From positions 1 to 45,677 of the forward strand of contig CACNFD010000013.1 in assembly GCA_902619615.1 (NCBI GenBank): a DNA stretch of 45,677 bases, read 5' to 3'. Positions 8,267 to 15,902 of this stretch are shown here, in pieces (position 1 is the stretch's first letter; the number at the start of each line of letters is the position of its first letter). Below the pieces are notes generated by a model. The model ran no database searches. It saw only the letters and a list, made by a program, of their open reading frames with translations, and was not told the origin of the DNA. The DNA is from an uncultured SAR116 cluster alpha proteobacterium (GTDB taxonomy: Bacteria; Pseudomonadota; Alphaproteobacteria; Puniceispirillales; Marisalimonadaceae). The position numbers and the translations under genes are program-made.

Positions 8267-10123
8267 ATGATTAATTTTAAAAATATTTATTTCTCCATAG
8301 GGGGAGTCCCACTCTTTGAAAATGCATCTGGATTTGTTCCTACAGGACATAAAGTGGGTATTGTTGGAAGAAATGGTGCTGGAAAAACAAGTTTATTCAA
8401 ATTAATTTTAAATGAAATTATTTTAGACGGTGGAGTGATTGAGGTACCAAAAAATTATAAGATTGGCTATGTTTCTCAAGAAGCACCTTCAACTGAATTA
8501 ACTTTATTGGATACAGTTCTAAAGGCTGATATTGAAAGATCACAACTTTTATACAATGCTCAAATAGAAAAAGATCCAAACAAAATTGCAGAAATTCATA
8601 CTAGATTGTCGGACATTAATGCATATTCTGCTGAAGCGAGAGCATCTTCAATTTTAAATGGTTTGGGGTTTAGTAAAGATGATCTTATAAGACCATGCTC
8701 TAGTTTTTCAGGTGGGTGGAGAATGCGTGTTGCGCTAGCAAGTGTATTATTTTCTAATCCAGAATTACTTTTACTTGATGAACCCACTAACTATCTAGAT
8801 TTTGAAGGCACTGCTTGGTTAGAAAACTACCTTCAAAAATTTAAAAATACTGCTTTAGTAATTTCACATGATAGAAATTTGCTAAATAATTCAGTGACTA
8901 GCATATTACATTTAACACAAAAGCAATTAATTTTTTATAATGGTAATTATGATTTTTTTGATAATGAAAGAAGACTTCAATTAGAGCAAAAAAAATCTCA
9001 AAAAAACAAACAAGATACTCAAAGGGCGCACTTGGAAAGCTTTATTAATCGTTTTAAAGCCAAAGCTTCTAAAGCTAAACAGGCTCAATCTAGAATTAAA
9101 ATATTAGAAAAAATGAAACCTATTTTGATTGAAGAAAACCAGAAAGTTCCCACCTTCAAATTTGATAAAGTCACAAAATTCTCTCCACCACTTGTTACGA
9201 TTGATCAGGCCACCGTTGGATATAATAATGTACCTATTTTAAAAAATATAAATTTGAGTATAGATCCAGATGATCGTATTGGTCTCTTAGGAGTGAATGG
9301 AGAGGGTAAATCAACTTTTTCCAAGTTGCTTGCACAAAAATTAAATTTAATGAAAGGAAAATTAATTTATCCCCAAAAAATGAAAATTGGATATTTTGCA
9401 CAACATCAATTAGATGAGTTAAGGCCAAATAAAACTCCCTTTCAGCATTTATATTCAAAACTTGACAAAGAAGTACCTTCTAAGATTAGAGCCAAGCTTG
9501 GTTCAGCTGGCTTTACATTAGATACAATGGATATTGAAGTAAAAAGATTGTCTGGTGGACAAAAAGCTAGATTGTTGCTTCTTTTAGTTGTAATTGAAAA
9601 ACCTGATTTATTAATTCTTGATGAGCCTACCAATCATTTAGATATTGAGAGCAGGGAAGCGCTTATTATGGCTTTAAATGACTATACAGGATCATTAATT
9701 TTGGTAAGTCATGATGCTTTTCTAGTAGAAAGATTAGTTGAGCGTCTTATCATTATAAAAGATGGAAATGTATCAGAATTTTTTGGTGATATTTATGAAT
9801 ATAGAAAAATAGTACTAAGCAACAATCCAATTAAAAGTAAACAAAAGCATAAAAGTGATAAAAAATTAGATCAAGTTAAGTCTAAAACTTTTAATATCAG
9901 GTATTTAAAAAAACTTTTAAAAAATTGTGAAAACAAAATTCTAGAATATGAAAAACAAAAAAGCAGTTTGGAAAATGAGATGGTGCTTGAAAATTTTTAT
10001 GAAGTTAACAACCAAAAACGTATTCAGGAAGTTAATATTGAGTTAAAAACTGTGAAAGATCTTATTAGTGAAGAAGAAAAAAAATGGGAAGATTTAGCAG
10101 TTAAAATTGAAAATTGTAATTAA
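8267..10123 (+). CDS. yheS: ABC-F family ATPase, YheS type
   Basis: Soluble ABC-F protein with two ATPase domains in one chain of 618 residues and no membrane segment. These proteins bind the ribosome E site and relieve stalled translation. Domain 1 has Walker A GRNGAGKT (about 34-41), signature FSGGWRMRV and Walker B LLLLDEPTNYLD. Then comes the charged P-site-tRNA interaction linker (LQSFINRF-type segment ending KAKQAQSRIKILEKM). Domain 2 has Walker A GVNGEGKST, signature LSGGQKARL and LLILDEPTNHLD. Both catalytic glutamates are present. Residues from about 540 on are a lysine-rich coiled coil, the usual ABC-F C-terminal extension. The linker wording and order fit the YheS branch better than EttA or Uup. 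Its stop overlaps the next gene by one base (TAATG). Confidence 0.85.
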   Translation: MINFKNIYFSIGGVPLFENASGFVPTGHKVGIVGRNGAGKTSLFKLILNEIILDGGVIEVPKNYKIGYVSQEAPSTELTLLDTVLKADIERSQLLYNAQIEKDPNKIAEIHTRLSDINAYSAEARASSILNGLGFSKDDLIRPCSSFSGGWRMRVALASVLFSNPELLLLDEPTNYLDFEGTAWLENYLQKFKNTALVISHDRNLLNNSVTSILHLTQKQLIFYNGNYDFFDNERRLQLEQKKSQKNKQDTQRAHLESFINRFKAKASKAKQAQSRIKILEKMKPILIEENQKVPTFKFDKVTKFSPPLVTIDQATVGYNNVPILKNINLSIDPDDRIGLLGVNGEGKSTFSKLLAQKLNLMKGKLIYPQKMKIGYFAQHQLDELRPNKTPFQHLYSKLDKEVPSKIRAKLGSAGFTLDTMDIEVKRLSGGQKARLLLLLVVIEKPDLLILDEPTNHLDIESREALIMALNDYTGSLILVSHDAFLVERLVERLIIIKDGNVSEFFGDIYEYRKIVLSNNPIKSKQKHKSDKKLDQVKSKTFNIRYLKKLLKNCENKILEYEKQKSSLENEMVLENFYEVNNQKRIQEVNIELKTVKDLISEEEKKWEDLAVKIENCN

Positions 10124-10560
10124 TGAATTCGTTAGTAGCTTATTCCAGTCTTTTTATTTCTTCGTTTTTGTCTTCTACAATACTTCCTGGGCATTCTGAA
10201 ATAACAATAACCACTCTCATTCTGTTAGAAAAATATTCTCAGTTTTTGCTCATTTTCTTTGCAAGCCTTGGTAATATTTTAGGTTCAATTGTTAATTGGT
10301 TCTTAGGATTATATATAACAAAATTTGTTAATAAAAGTTGGTTTTCTTTTTCAAAGAAACAATTGGATAAGTCTTCTTCATGGTATTTAAAATATGGTAA
10401 ATGGTCTTTATTTCTTAGTTGGGTTCCTATAATTGGAGACCCATTAACAATTGTTGCAGGCATGTTTAGAGTTCCTTTAATTATATTTATAATTATAGTT
10501 TCAATCTCAAAAGCACTAAGATATATTTTTGTAGGTTATGTTGCATTAAAACTTTTATAA
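10123..10560 (+). CDS. yqaA: YqaA-family (DedA/SNARE-associated, VTT) inner-membrane protein
   Basis: Integral membrane protein of 145 residues, matching the short YqaA branch of the DedA/VTT superfamily. ILPGHSEI near residue 21-28, GNILGSIVNWFLG at about 46-58 and SWVPIIGDPLTIVAGMFR at about 98-115 are the family blocks. The PIIGDP re-entrant motif is characteristic. About four hydrophobic segments are seen. DedA relatives move or flip lipid carriers, but the role of YqaA members is not settled. Its ATG overlaps the yheS stop (TAATG), so the two are translationally coupled. Confidence 0.75.
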   Translation: MNSLVAYSSLFISSFLSSTILPGHSEITITTLILLEKYSQFLLIFFASLGNILGSIVNWFLGLYITKFVNKSWFSFSKKQLDKSSSWYLKYGKWSLFLSWVPIIGDPLTIVAGMFRVPLIIFIIIVSISKALRYIFVGYVALKLL

Positions 10561-10579
10561 TTAATATTGTGTAATTAAG

Positions 10580-10825
10580 ATGAAATTATTTACTGTATTT
10601 TTATTTATTTTATTTTCAAATTTTCCTACTTATGCAGAAAAAATTAATGATAAGATTGTTAATAATAAGTTTGAAACAGAGTGTAAATTATTAGAAGCTG
10701 AAATAAGTTTATTACTTTTTTATGCTGATAATAAATTTATGAATAAACCTGAATTAATTTCAAAATACCTTAAGGAAGTGAATTTTCACGAAATTGTGGA
10801 TTCTTGGGAAAAGTTATGTAAATAA
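10580..10825 (+). CDS. Small exported protein of unknown function, two cysteines
   Basis: I do not recognise this 81-residue protein. Residues 1-19 look like a signal peptide (MKLF, hydrophobic core, TYA before E20), leaving a mature chain of about 62 residues. That chain is acidic and lysine-rich, predicted mostly helical, with exactly two cysteines, C35 and C80, which could form one disulfide in the periplasm. It lies 19 bases after yqaA in the same direction, so it may be the last gene of yheS-yqaA. Its stop codon abuts the 3' end of tRNA-Asn on the other strand. No domain assignment is possible. Confidence 0.6.
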   Translation: MKLFTVFLFILFSNFPTYAEKINDKIVNNKFETECKLLEAEISLLLFYADNKFMNKPELISKYLKEVNFHEIVDSWEKLCK

Positions 10826-10900
10826 TGGCTCCCCGGGACGGATTCGAACCGCCGGCCAGACGATTAACAGTCGTCTGCTCTACCGCTGAGCTACCGGGGA
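10826..10900 (-). tRNA. tRNA-Asn (GUU)
   Basis: Read on the minus strand the full cloverleaf is present: acceptor TCCCCGG/CCGGGGA, D arm GCTC-AGCGGTA-GAGC, anticodon stem GACGA/TCGTC with loop CTGTTAA (anticodon GUU), and a T arm with TTCGAAT. Discriminator G is followed by an encoded CCA, 75 bases in all. It lies 82 bases downstream of selU in the same direction and may share its transcript. Confidence 0.97.
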
Positions 10901-10982
10901 ACATATCGATTACTCATTTTTGTTTTTAATCTAATTATTGTAAAATGCAACAATTTAATAAAACAATTCAAAGAGTTGAAGA

Positions 10983-12029
10983 TTAATTATTTTTTAGAAT
11001 TTTTTTAGCTATTTTAGAAATTTCTGAATGATTTAATGATTTAGCATTTATGAGTTTTATTATTTTACGGTCATTTTTAATTGTATTAGAGGAGTAAGAA
11101 GGGTCATAATGATTTTGTAAAAAACTCTCAGTAAGCTCTTCCCAATTTTCTTTTAGTATTAAATCTTTCCAACTATAAATTAATTTTTTACTCAATCTTT
11201 TTTTTAAACCACTAAGTAAGGGATAAATAAGATCAGGGTTTTTACACATATAATCATAATCTTTAACTAGAAAATTTGCTCTCAATTTTAGATCTGCTTT
11301 AATCTCAACCCTAGGTGAAATTATCATTTTTGCCCAAATTGATTTAGGTATATGAACATTACCAATTTTGCTACTTTCTGCCTCAACATAAATATTTTTT
11401 TTAAGGTTAAGTTCTTTAATTTTATTAAATAATTTACTTTCAAACAATTTTTGAGAGGGTTGGTCTAAACCTGGCATTTTGCCTAATAAGGATCCTTTAT
11501 GATTGGCTAAATCCTCTAGATCTAAAATTTGTCCACCTAATTTATGAATATTTTGTAAAATTTTAGTTTTTGCAGAACCAGTTTTACCACTTATTAAAAT
11601 TATTTTTAATTTGGAACCAATATTTTCAAAAAATTTTACAACCCTGTTTCTATATTCTTTATATCCGCCATTTAATTGGTATGTTCTCCATCCTACTTGA
11701 GATAAAATAATTGAAAAGGCTTTTGATCTTTGTCCTCCTCTCCAACAATAAATCAATGGTTGCCATGAACCTTTTTGTTCTAGAAAATTTTTTTCGATGT
11801 GATCTGCAATATTTCTTGCAGTAAGTGAGGATCCTATTATTTTGGCTTTGAAAGTACTTTCTTTTTTATAAATAGTACCAACTTTTTCTCTTTCTTGGTC
11901 AGATAATACAGGGCAATTGACAGCTCCTATAATATGATCATTAGCAAATTCTGATGGAGATCTTACATCAATTATTGTATCAAAGGTTTTGCTTTCCCAA
12001 TTTTTAATTGATTTATATTTTTTTACCAT
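10983..12029 (-). CDS. selU: tRNA 2-selenouridine synthase (SelU/MnmH)
   Basis: Enzyme that replaces the sulfur of 2-thiouridine at wobble position 34 of tRNA-Lys, -Glu and -Gln with selenium, using selenophosphate and a geranylated intermediate. Its 348 residues have the normal two-part layout. An N-terminal rhodanese domain (about 15-135) carries the active cysteine C95 in the diagnostic loop CWRGGQRS. A C-terminal P-loop domain has SGKTGSAKT at about 147-155 followed by LEDLANHKGS. ATG at 12029 lies three bases after the stop of the SelD fusion, so selenophosphate maker and user are one operon. Confidence 0.93.
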   Translation of the reverse strand: MVKKYKSIKNWESKTFDTIIDVRSPSEFANDHIIGAVNCPVLSDQEREKVGTIYKKESTFKAKIIGSSLTARNIADHIEKNFLEQKGSWQPLIYCWRGGQRSKAFSIILSQVGWRTYQLNGGYKEYRNRVVKFFENIGSKLKIILISGKTGSAKTKILQNIHKLGGQILDLEDLANHKGSLLGKMPGLDQPSQKLFESKLFNKIKELNLKKNIYVEAESSKIGNVHIPKSIWAKMIISPRVEIKADLKLRANFLVKDYDYMCKNPDLIYPLLSGLKKRLSKKLIYSWKDLILKENWEELTESFLQNHYDPSYSSNTIKNDRKIIKLINAKSLNHSEISKIAKKILKNN

Positions 12030-12032
12030 TTC

Positions 12033-14228
12033 TTACGTTATTCTAATTTTATTATCTAAATTGTTTACAAATCCTATTTCCGTAAAATTAATTTTATTTT
12101 CCTTTAGAATTTTAAATTGTTTAAATTTTTCTTCTTGTGGAATTAAAAAGGCTATACCTCCAACAGTTTGAGGATCAAATAATATTTCATCTATTAACTT
12201 TGTTTCTCTATCATAAACTAATTTTTTTTGTGCGGTGTTAAAATTTTTGTCGTATAATGAAGATCTAACATTTTTGGATAAAGCTTTTGTAACACCCTTG
12301 AATATGGGTATTTTATTTGGAAAGATAGTCAGTCCAGTCTTACCAACATCTCTTTTTACTAAGTTTAATAGATGGTTTGCTAGTCCAAAGCCAGTTATGT
12401 CTGTCATAGAAAGAATTTTCAATTTATTTGAAATTTTTGAGAAATTAATATTTCCCTGAGACATCTGATTAAGAACTTCAATTTGGTAATAACTATCAAT
12501 AATATCGTTATTTATACCTGCAAATATAATCCCCGACCCTATTTTTTCAGTTAATATCAAAATATCATTTACTTTTAGCTTACTTCGGGTTTTATTATTA
12601 TTTAAACTTTTTTTCTCACCCATTACAGAAAAACCTATTACTGGATCTTTATCTTTACCGATCATAGTATGTCCACCACTTATAGAACAATTAGCTGACT
12701 TAAAGACTTCTTTTGCACCAGAGGTGACTTGTTCTAAATCTCTAGAATTTATTTCAGAATTTGAAAATGGAAGTTGTAAAATCATTAGGGCTGAAATAAG
12801 TTTAGAATTTACCGCAATAATATCGCTTATTGCATGATTAGCTGCAATTTTCCCTAAAAGATATGGATCCGATACAATAGAGCTAATCATATCTACACTC
12901 TGATACAATTTTGGATAATTATTTATATTAATTGCATCTTCAGACGTTGTAATTATTTCTTTTGGTAAAGTTGCTTTGAGGGCATTAAAATCTACTTTTG
13001 CAGCACAACCTCTGCATTGCATTTGATAAGAAGGTATATTTTTGTTGTTTTTTTGAATTATAACATCAAAAAATTTATATAAACTTCTAAAAATATAATA
13101 ATTATCTTGGTTTAAATCATTGAATTTTTTTACAAATTTTTGATCTATTAATTTTTTTAAAAGAAAACTAAATCTTGATGTAAATGTAAAATTATATTTG
13201 GTAGCAATGGCTAGTCCATTTGACAATCCTATTATTGATAAATAATTTTTATTAAATTTATAGGAAACAGGTATTTTTTTTTGAATAAATCTTCTGATAC
13301 TTTTAGCTAAGGGTTTTCCAGATTTTACTGCATAAACACCTGATTTACTCAAATTTTGATTGTTAAAATCAACTATGTCACCAGCAGCAAAAACATAATT
13401 ATAATTTGTTTGGAATTTTTCATTAACAATAATAAAATTATCTGGATTTAAAATAATATCTGATTTTTTTATCCATTCTGGGGCCATGGCATTTGTTGAT
13501 AAGATTGACTTGTCAATTTTCAATTTAGTTTTATTTGACAAAATCAATGTGTCTTTTTGTACCTCAATTACTTCTTCTTTTTCAATCACATTAATTTGTG
13601 AATTTTGAAGAGTTTGTTTTGCTACTTTTCTTGTTTTATTTGGGAAAGAACTTAATAGCCCATTTTTGCCAGTTATTATAGTTATCTTCAAATTAGATTT
13701 TGAATTTTTGAGACGTTTTTGCAAACCTAAAGCCAATTCTACTGATGCTGGACCTCCTCCAATAAAAGCAATATTATTATTTTTTTTTATTTCAGTTAAA
13801 AAATTATTCGATAATTTTGAGATTGGTTTTACTGGAACACAATATTTAAGTGCCCCTTTGATAGTTTTATTATTGCTTTTTATTCCTGTATTTATTGATA
13901 GTACGTCAAATTTTATTTTTGGTCTGTTTTTTAAAACAATTTCTTTATTAATTGCTGAAATTTCTTTAACTTCTGAATGTATAAACCTAATATTCAATTT
14001 GAAACAAAGTTTATAAAGGTCTATGTGAGTTTCTCTCCAAGTGTAAATTCCTTCAATAAAACCTGGAATCATACCAGAGTAAGGAGTATCAATTTCATTA
14101 CTAATTAATGTTATTCGATTTCCTTCAATAGGGTTTTTTGATAGTTCCATCATTAGCATTATGTGAGAATGTCCACCACCAATTAACACTAAGTCATTGT
14201 TTATTGGAATTTCTTGTTGCTTAAACAT
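12033..14228 (-). CDS. selD: NADH-dehydrogenase-like FAD protein fused to selenide, water dikinase (SelD)
   Basis: A 731-residue two-domain protein. Residues 1 to about 390 form a type II NADH-dehydrogenase-like flavoprotein: FAD loop IGGGHSH (16-22), second nucleotide loop IGGGPAS (156-162) and FAAGDIVDF (280-288). Residues from about 400 to 731 are SelD, which makes selenophosphate from selenide and ATP. It carries the catalytic pair C408 and K411 (RGCAAK), metal-binding aspartates in SVDMI, AISDI and MTDITGFG, plus GGHTM and DPQTVGG. The catalytic site is cysteine, not selenocysteine. This fusion is known in alphaproteobacteria and cyanobacteria, and a redox role in supplying selenide is a reasonable guess. 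The ATG at 14228 starts only 19 bases after tRNA-Cys, with no clear ribosome site. Confidence 0.93.
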   Translation of the reverse strand: MFKQQEIPINNDLVLIGGGHSHIMLMMELSKNPIEGNRITLISNEIDTPYSGMIPGFIEGIYTWRETHIDLYKLCFKLNIRFIHSEVKEISAINKEIVLKNRPKIKFDVLSINTGIKSNNKTIKGALKYCVPVKPISKLSNNFLTEIKKNNNIAFIGGGPASVELALGLQKRLKNSKSNLKITIITGKNGLLSSFPNKTRKVAKQTLQNSQINVIEKEEVIEVQKDTLILSNKTKLKIDKSILSTNAMAPEWIKKSDIILNPDNFIIVNEKFQTNYNYVFAAGDIVDFNNQNLSKSGVYAVKSGKPLAKSIRRFIQKKIPVSYKFNKNYLSIIGLSNGLAIATKYNFTFTSRFSFLLKKLIDQKFVKKFNDLNQDNYYIFRSLYKFFDVIIQKNNKNIPSYQMQCRGCAAKVDFNALKATLPKEIITTSEDAININNYPKLYQSVDMISSIVSDPYLLGKIAANHAISDIIAVNSKLISALMILQLPFSNSEINSRDLEQVTSGAKEVFKSANCSISGGHTMIGKDKDPVIGFSVMGEKKSLNNNKTRSKLKVNDILILTEKIGSGIIFAGINNDIIDSYYQIEVLNQMSQGNINFSKISNKLKILSMTDITGFGLANHLLNLVKRDVGKTGLTIFPNKIPIFKGVTKALSKNVRSSLYDKNFNTAQKKLVYDRETKLIDEILFDPQTVGGIAFLIPQEEKFKQFKILKENKINFTEIGFVNNLDNKIRIT

Positions 14229-14247
14229 ATTTATTACATCTAATAAA

Positions 14248-14321
14248 TGGAGGCCCGAAGCGGAATCGAACCGCTGTTAACGGCTTTGCAGGCCGCTGCA
14301 TCACCACTCTGCCATCGGGCC
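14248..14321 (-). tRNA. tRNA-Cys (GCA)
   Basis: On the minus strand: acceptor GGCCCGA/TCGGGCC, anticodon stem GCGGC/GCCGT around loop CTGCAAA (anticodon GCA), T arm GCGG-TTCGATT-CCGC, discriminator U and encoded CCA, 74 bases in all. It stands 19 bases upstream of the selD start codon on the same strand. Confidence 0.97.
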
Positions 14322-14339
14322 ACAAGTTGAATGATTACT

Positions 14340-14368
14340 TCTATAACTCTTCGACAGCATACAAGCAA
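14340..14368 (-). promoter_or_regulatory. Candidate promoter for tRNA-Cys-selD-selU
   Basis: On the minus strand TTGCTT (14368-14363) and TATAGA (14345-14340) are spaced by exactly 17 bases. The predicted start would be about a dozen bases before the tRNA. Both hexamers are only partial matches, but position and spacing are right and no room exists for a promoter between the tRNA and selD. Confidence 0.35.
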
Positions 14369-14404
14369 TTAAAAAAAAAAATATAGAATAATATTTTGTT
14401 TCAA

Positions 14405-14416
14405 AATTTCATGTTT
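14405..14416 (+). promoter_or_regulatory. 12-base motif AATTTCATGTTT upstream of tolC
   Basis: Second copy of the 12-mer also found upstream of aapJ and the cyclase gene, same orientation relative to the downstream gene, 83 bases before the tolC start. No clear second half-site here. Confidence 0.3.
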
Positions 14417-14490
14417 ATATTTAATTATTAACTAGAATTTTATTTTCAATTCGCTATTAAATTATATTTAATGTTTATATGTATTTTTTT

Positions 14491-14494
14491 GAGG
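14491..14494 (+). promoter_or_regulatory. Ribosome binding site deciding the tolC start
   Basis: GAGG with 5 bases before the ATG at 14500. It favours that ATG over the in-frame ATG at 14479, which has no such site. Confidence 0.6.
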
Positions 14495-14499
14495 TTTCA

Positions 14500-15879
14500 A
14501 TGATTTCCTTTTTTAAGAGAATTAAATTTTTTTATTTAATATTTTTCTGTTTTTTATTTTTAAATGTTTCAAAAGTTCTTAGTTCTGATTTTTTATTTGA
14601 AAATTCTATTCATGAAGCACTTAAAAATAGCTTGGAATTAAAAGCTCAAAGTTATAGGCTGGCTGCCACCAAAAATTCTTTAGAAGAATCTGGTTCTTCA
14701 AAAGACTGGACAAATTCTTTTACAACTTCATTAAAATCTGACAATAAAGATAGTAATTCCCAAGGATCATTTGTAAATGATGAGACAACAACCTCCATTA
14801 TCTCATTAAGTAAAAATATATTTGATGGAGGAGAAGCTTATGAAAAAATTTCTATAGCAAAAGAAAATATTAAACTTGAGCAATATAATTTAAATATTAT
14901 TGAGCAAAAAATAATTTTGAATTCTATAAAAGCTTATTTAGATGTTTATTCAAATCAATCGGTAGTCAGTTTAAGAAAAAAAAGTTTGGATAGATTTAAA
15001 GAAAATGTTGATGCAACTGAGTTAAAGCTGAAAGCTGGAACAGTAACACCAACCACATTAGCCGAAGCTCAATCTAAATTAGCAAAAGCTAATTATGATT
15101 TAATTTTATCTGAAGGAAATCTTGAAAAAGCAATTTCTAAATTTAAAAGTATTACAAAATTCAAAGTTGTTCCAAATAAATTATCTTTACCCAATTCAAC
15201 TTTCATACCTCCAGATACAAAAAATAAAACTGTTAAAATAGCCTTAGAGAACAATCTTGATATTATTGTAGCTAAATTGAAAAAAAATATTGCTGAAAAA
15301 AATGTTGCATTAAAAGAAAGTGATAATAGGCCAACACTTAATTTAGAATTTTATGGTAAAGATAGTGAATCATCATTAAATACCACTTCAACCGATTACC
15401 AAAGTTATGGCGTAAATCTTACTTTTAAGACACCTTTGTTTCATAATTCATCTACCAAAGCTTCAATAAAAAAACTTTATAATCTATCAAGAGCGAGTTC
15501 AGTTGAATTATCTGAGAAACAGAGACAGGTAGAGTTAAGTGCTATTTCATCATATCAAAATTACAAAAGTGCTATTGCAAAAACCAAAGCATCAGAGAGT
15601 GAAAAAAAATCGTCATTACTAGCCTTAAATGGTATCAAAAAGGAGGCAGAATTTGGCATAAGAACAATTTTAGACGTACTAGATGCAGAAGTTGAATTTT
15701 TAAATGCATCTACTAACTTGATACAAAGTCAAGCTGATGAAATTTTTAATGTTTACCAAATAAAGTCTATTCTAGGAAGCTTGTCAATTAAAGATATTAA
15801 TAATGATTTGGATGTTAAATATGATTTGAAAGAGAATAAACTAGATTTTAACATATTAGATCGTAGGATGTTTAATTAA
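14500..15879 (+). CDS. tolC: TolC-family outer-membrane efflux channel
   Basis: Outer-membrane factor for tripartite efflux or type I secretion, 459 residues from the chosen start. A signal peptide covers about residues 1-28 (MISFFKRIK then a hydrophobic core). The mature part has the two tandem OEP repeats, each a pair of long helices and two strands. The first repeat has LKLKAGTVTPTTLAEAQSKLAKA and the second a matching EAEFGIRTILDVLDAEVEFLNA, the usual helix-turn positions. Starting at 14479 would put seven extra residues before the signal, so 14500 with its GAGG site is preferred. valS follows after 23 bases. No inner-membrane pump gene is adjacent, so its partners must lie elsewhere. Confidence 0.88.
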   Translation: MISFFKRIKFFYLIFFCFLFLNVSKVLSSDFLFENSIHEALKNSLELKAQSYRLAATKNSLEESGSSKDWTNSFTTSLKSDNKDSNSQGSFVNDETTTSIISLSKNIFDGGEAYEKISIAKENIKLEQYNLNIIEQKIILNSIKAYLDVYSNQSVVSLRKKSLDRFKENVDATELKLKAGTVTPTTLAEAQSKLAKANYDLILSEGNLEKAISKFKSITKFKVVPNKLSLPNSTFIPPDTKNKTVKIALENNLDIIVAKLKKNIAEKNVALKESDNRPTLNLEFYGKDSESSLNTTSTDYQSYGVNLTFKTPLFHNSSTKASIKKLYNLSRASSVELSEKQRQVELSAISSYQNYKSAIAKTKASESEKKSSLLALNGIKKEAEFGIRTILDVLDAEVEFLNASTNLIQSQADEIFNVYQIKSILGSLSIKDINNDLDVKYDLKENKLDFNILDRRMFN

Positions 15880-15902
15880 GCAAAATTTATTGGAATTCTA
15901 AT

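Noticed and set aside
12033-14228. Possible selenocysteine in SelD
   Set aside because: The catalytic position is an ordinary cysteine codon (C408) and no in-frame TGA is present.
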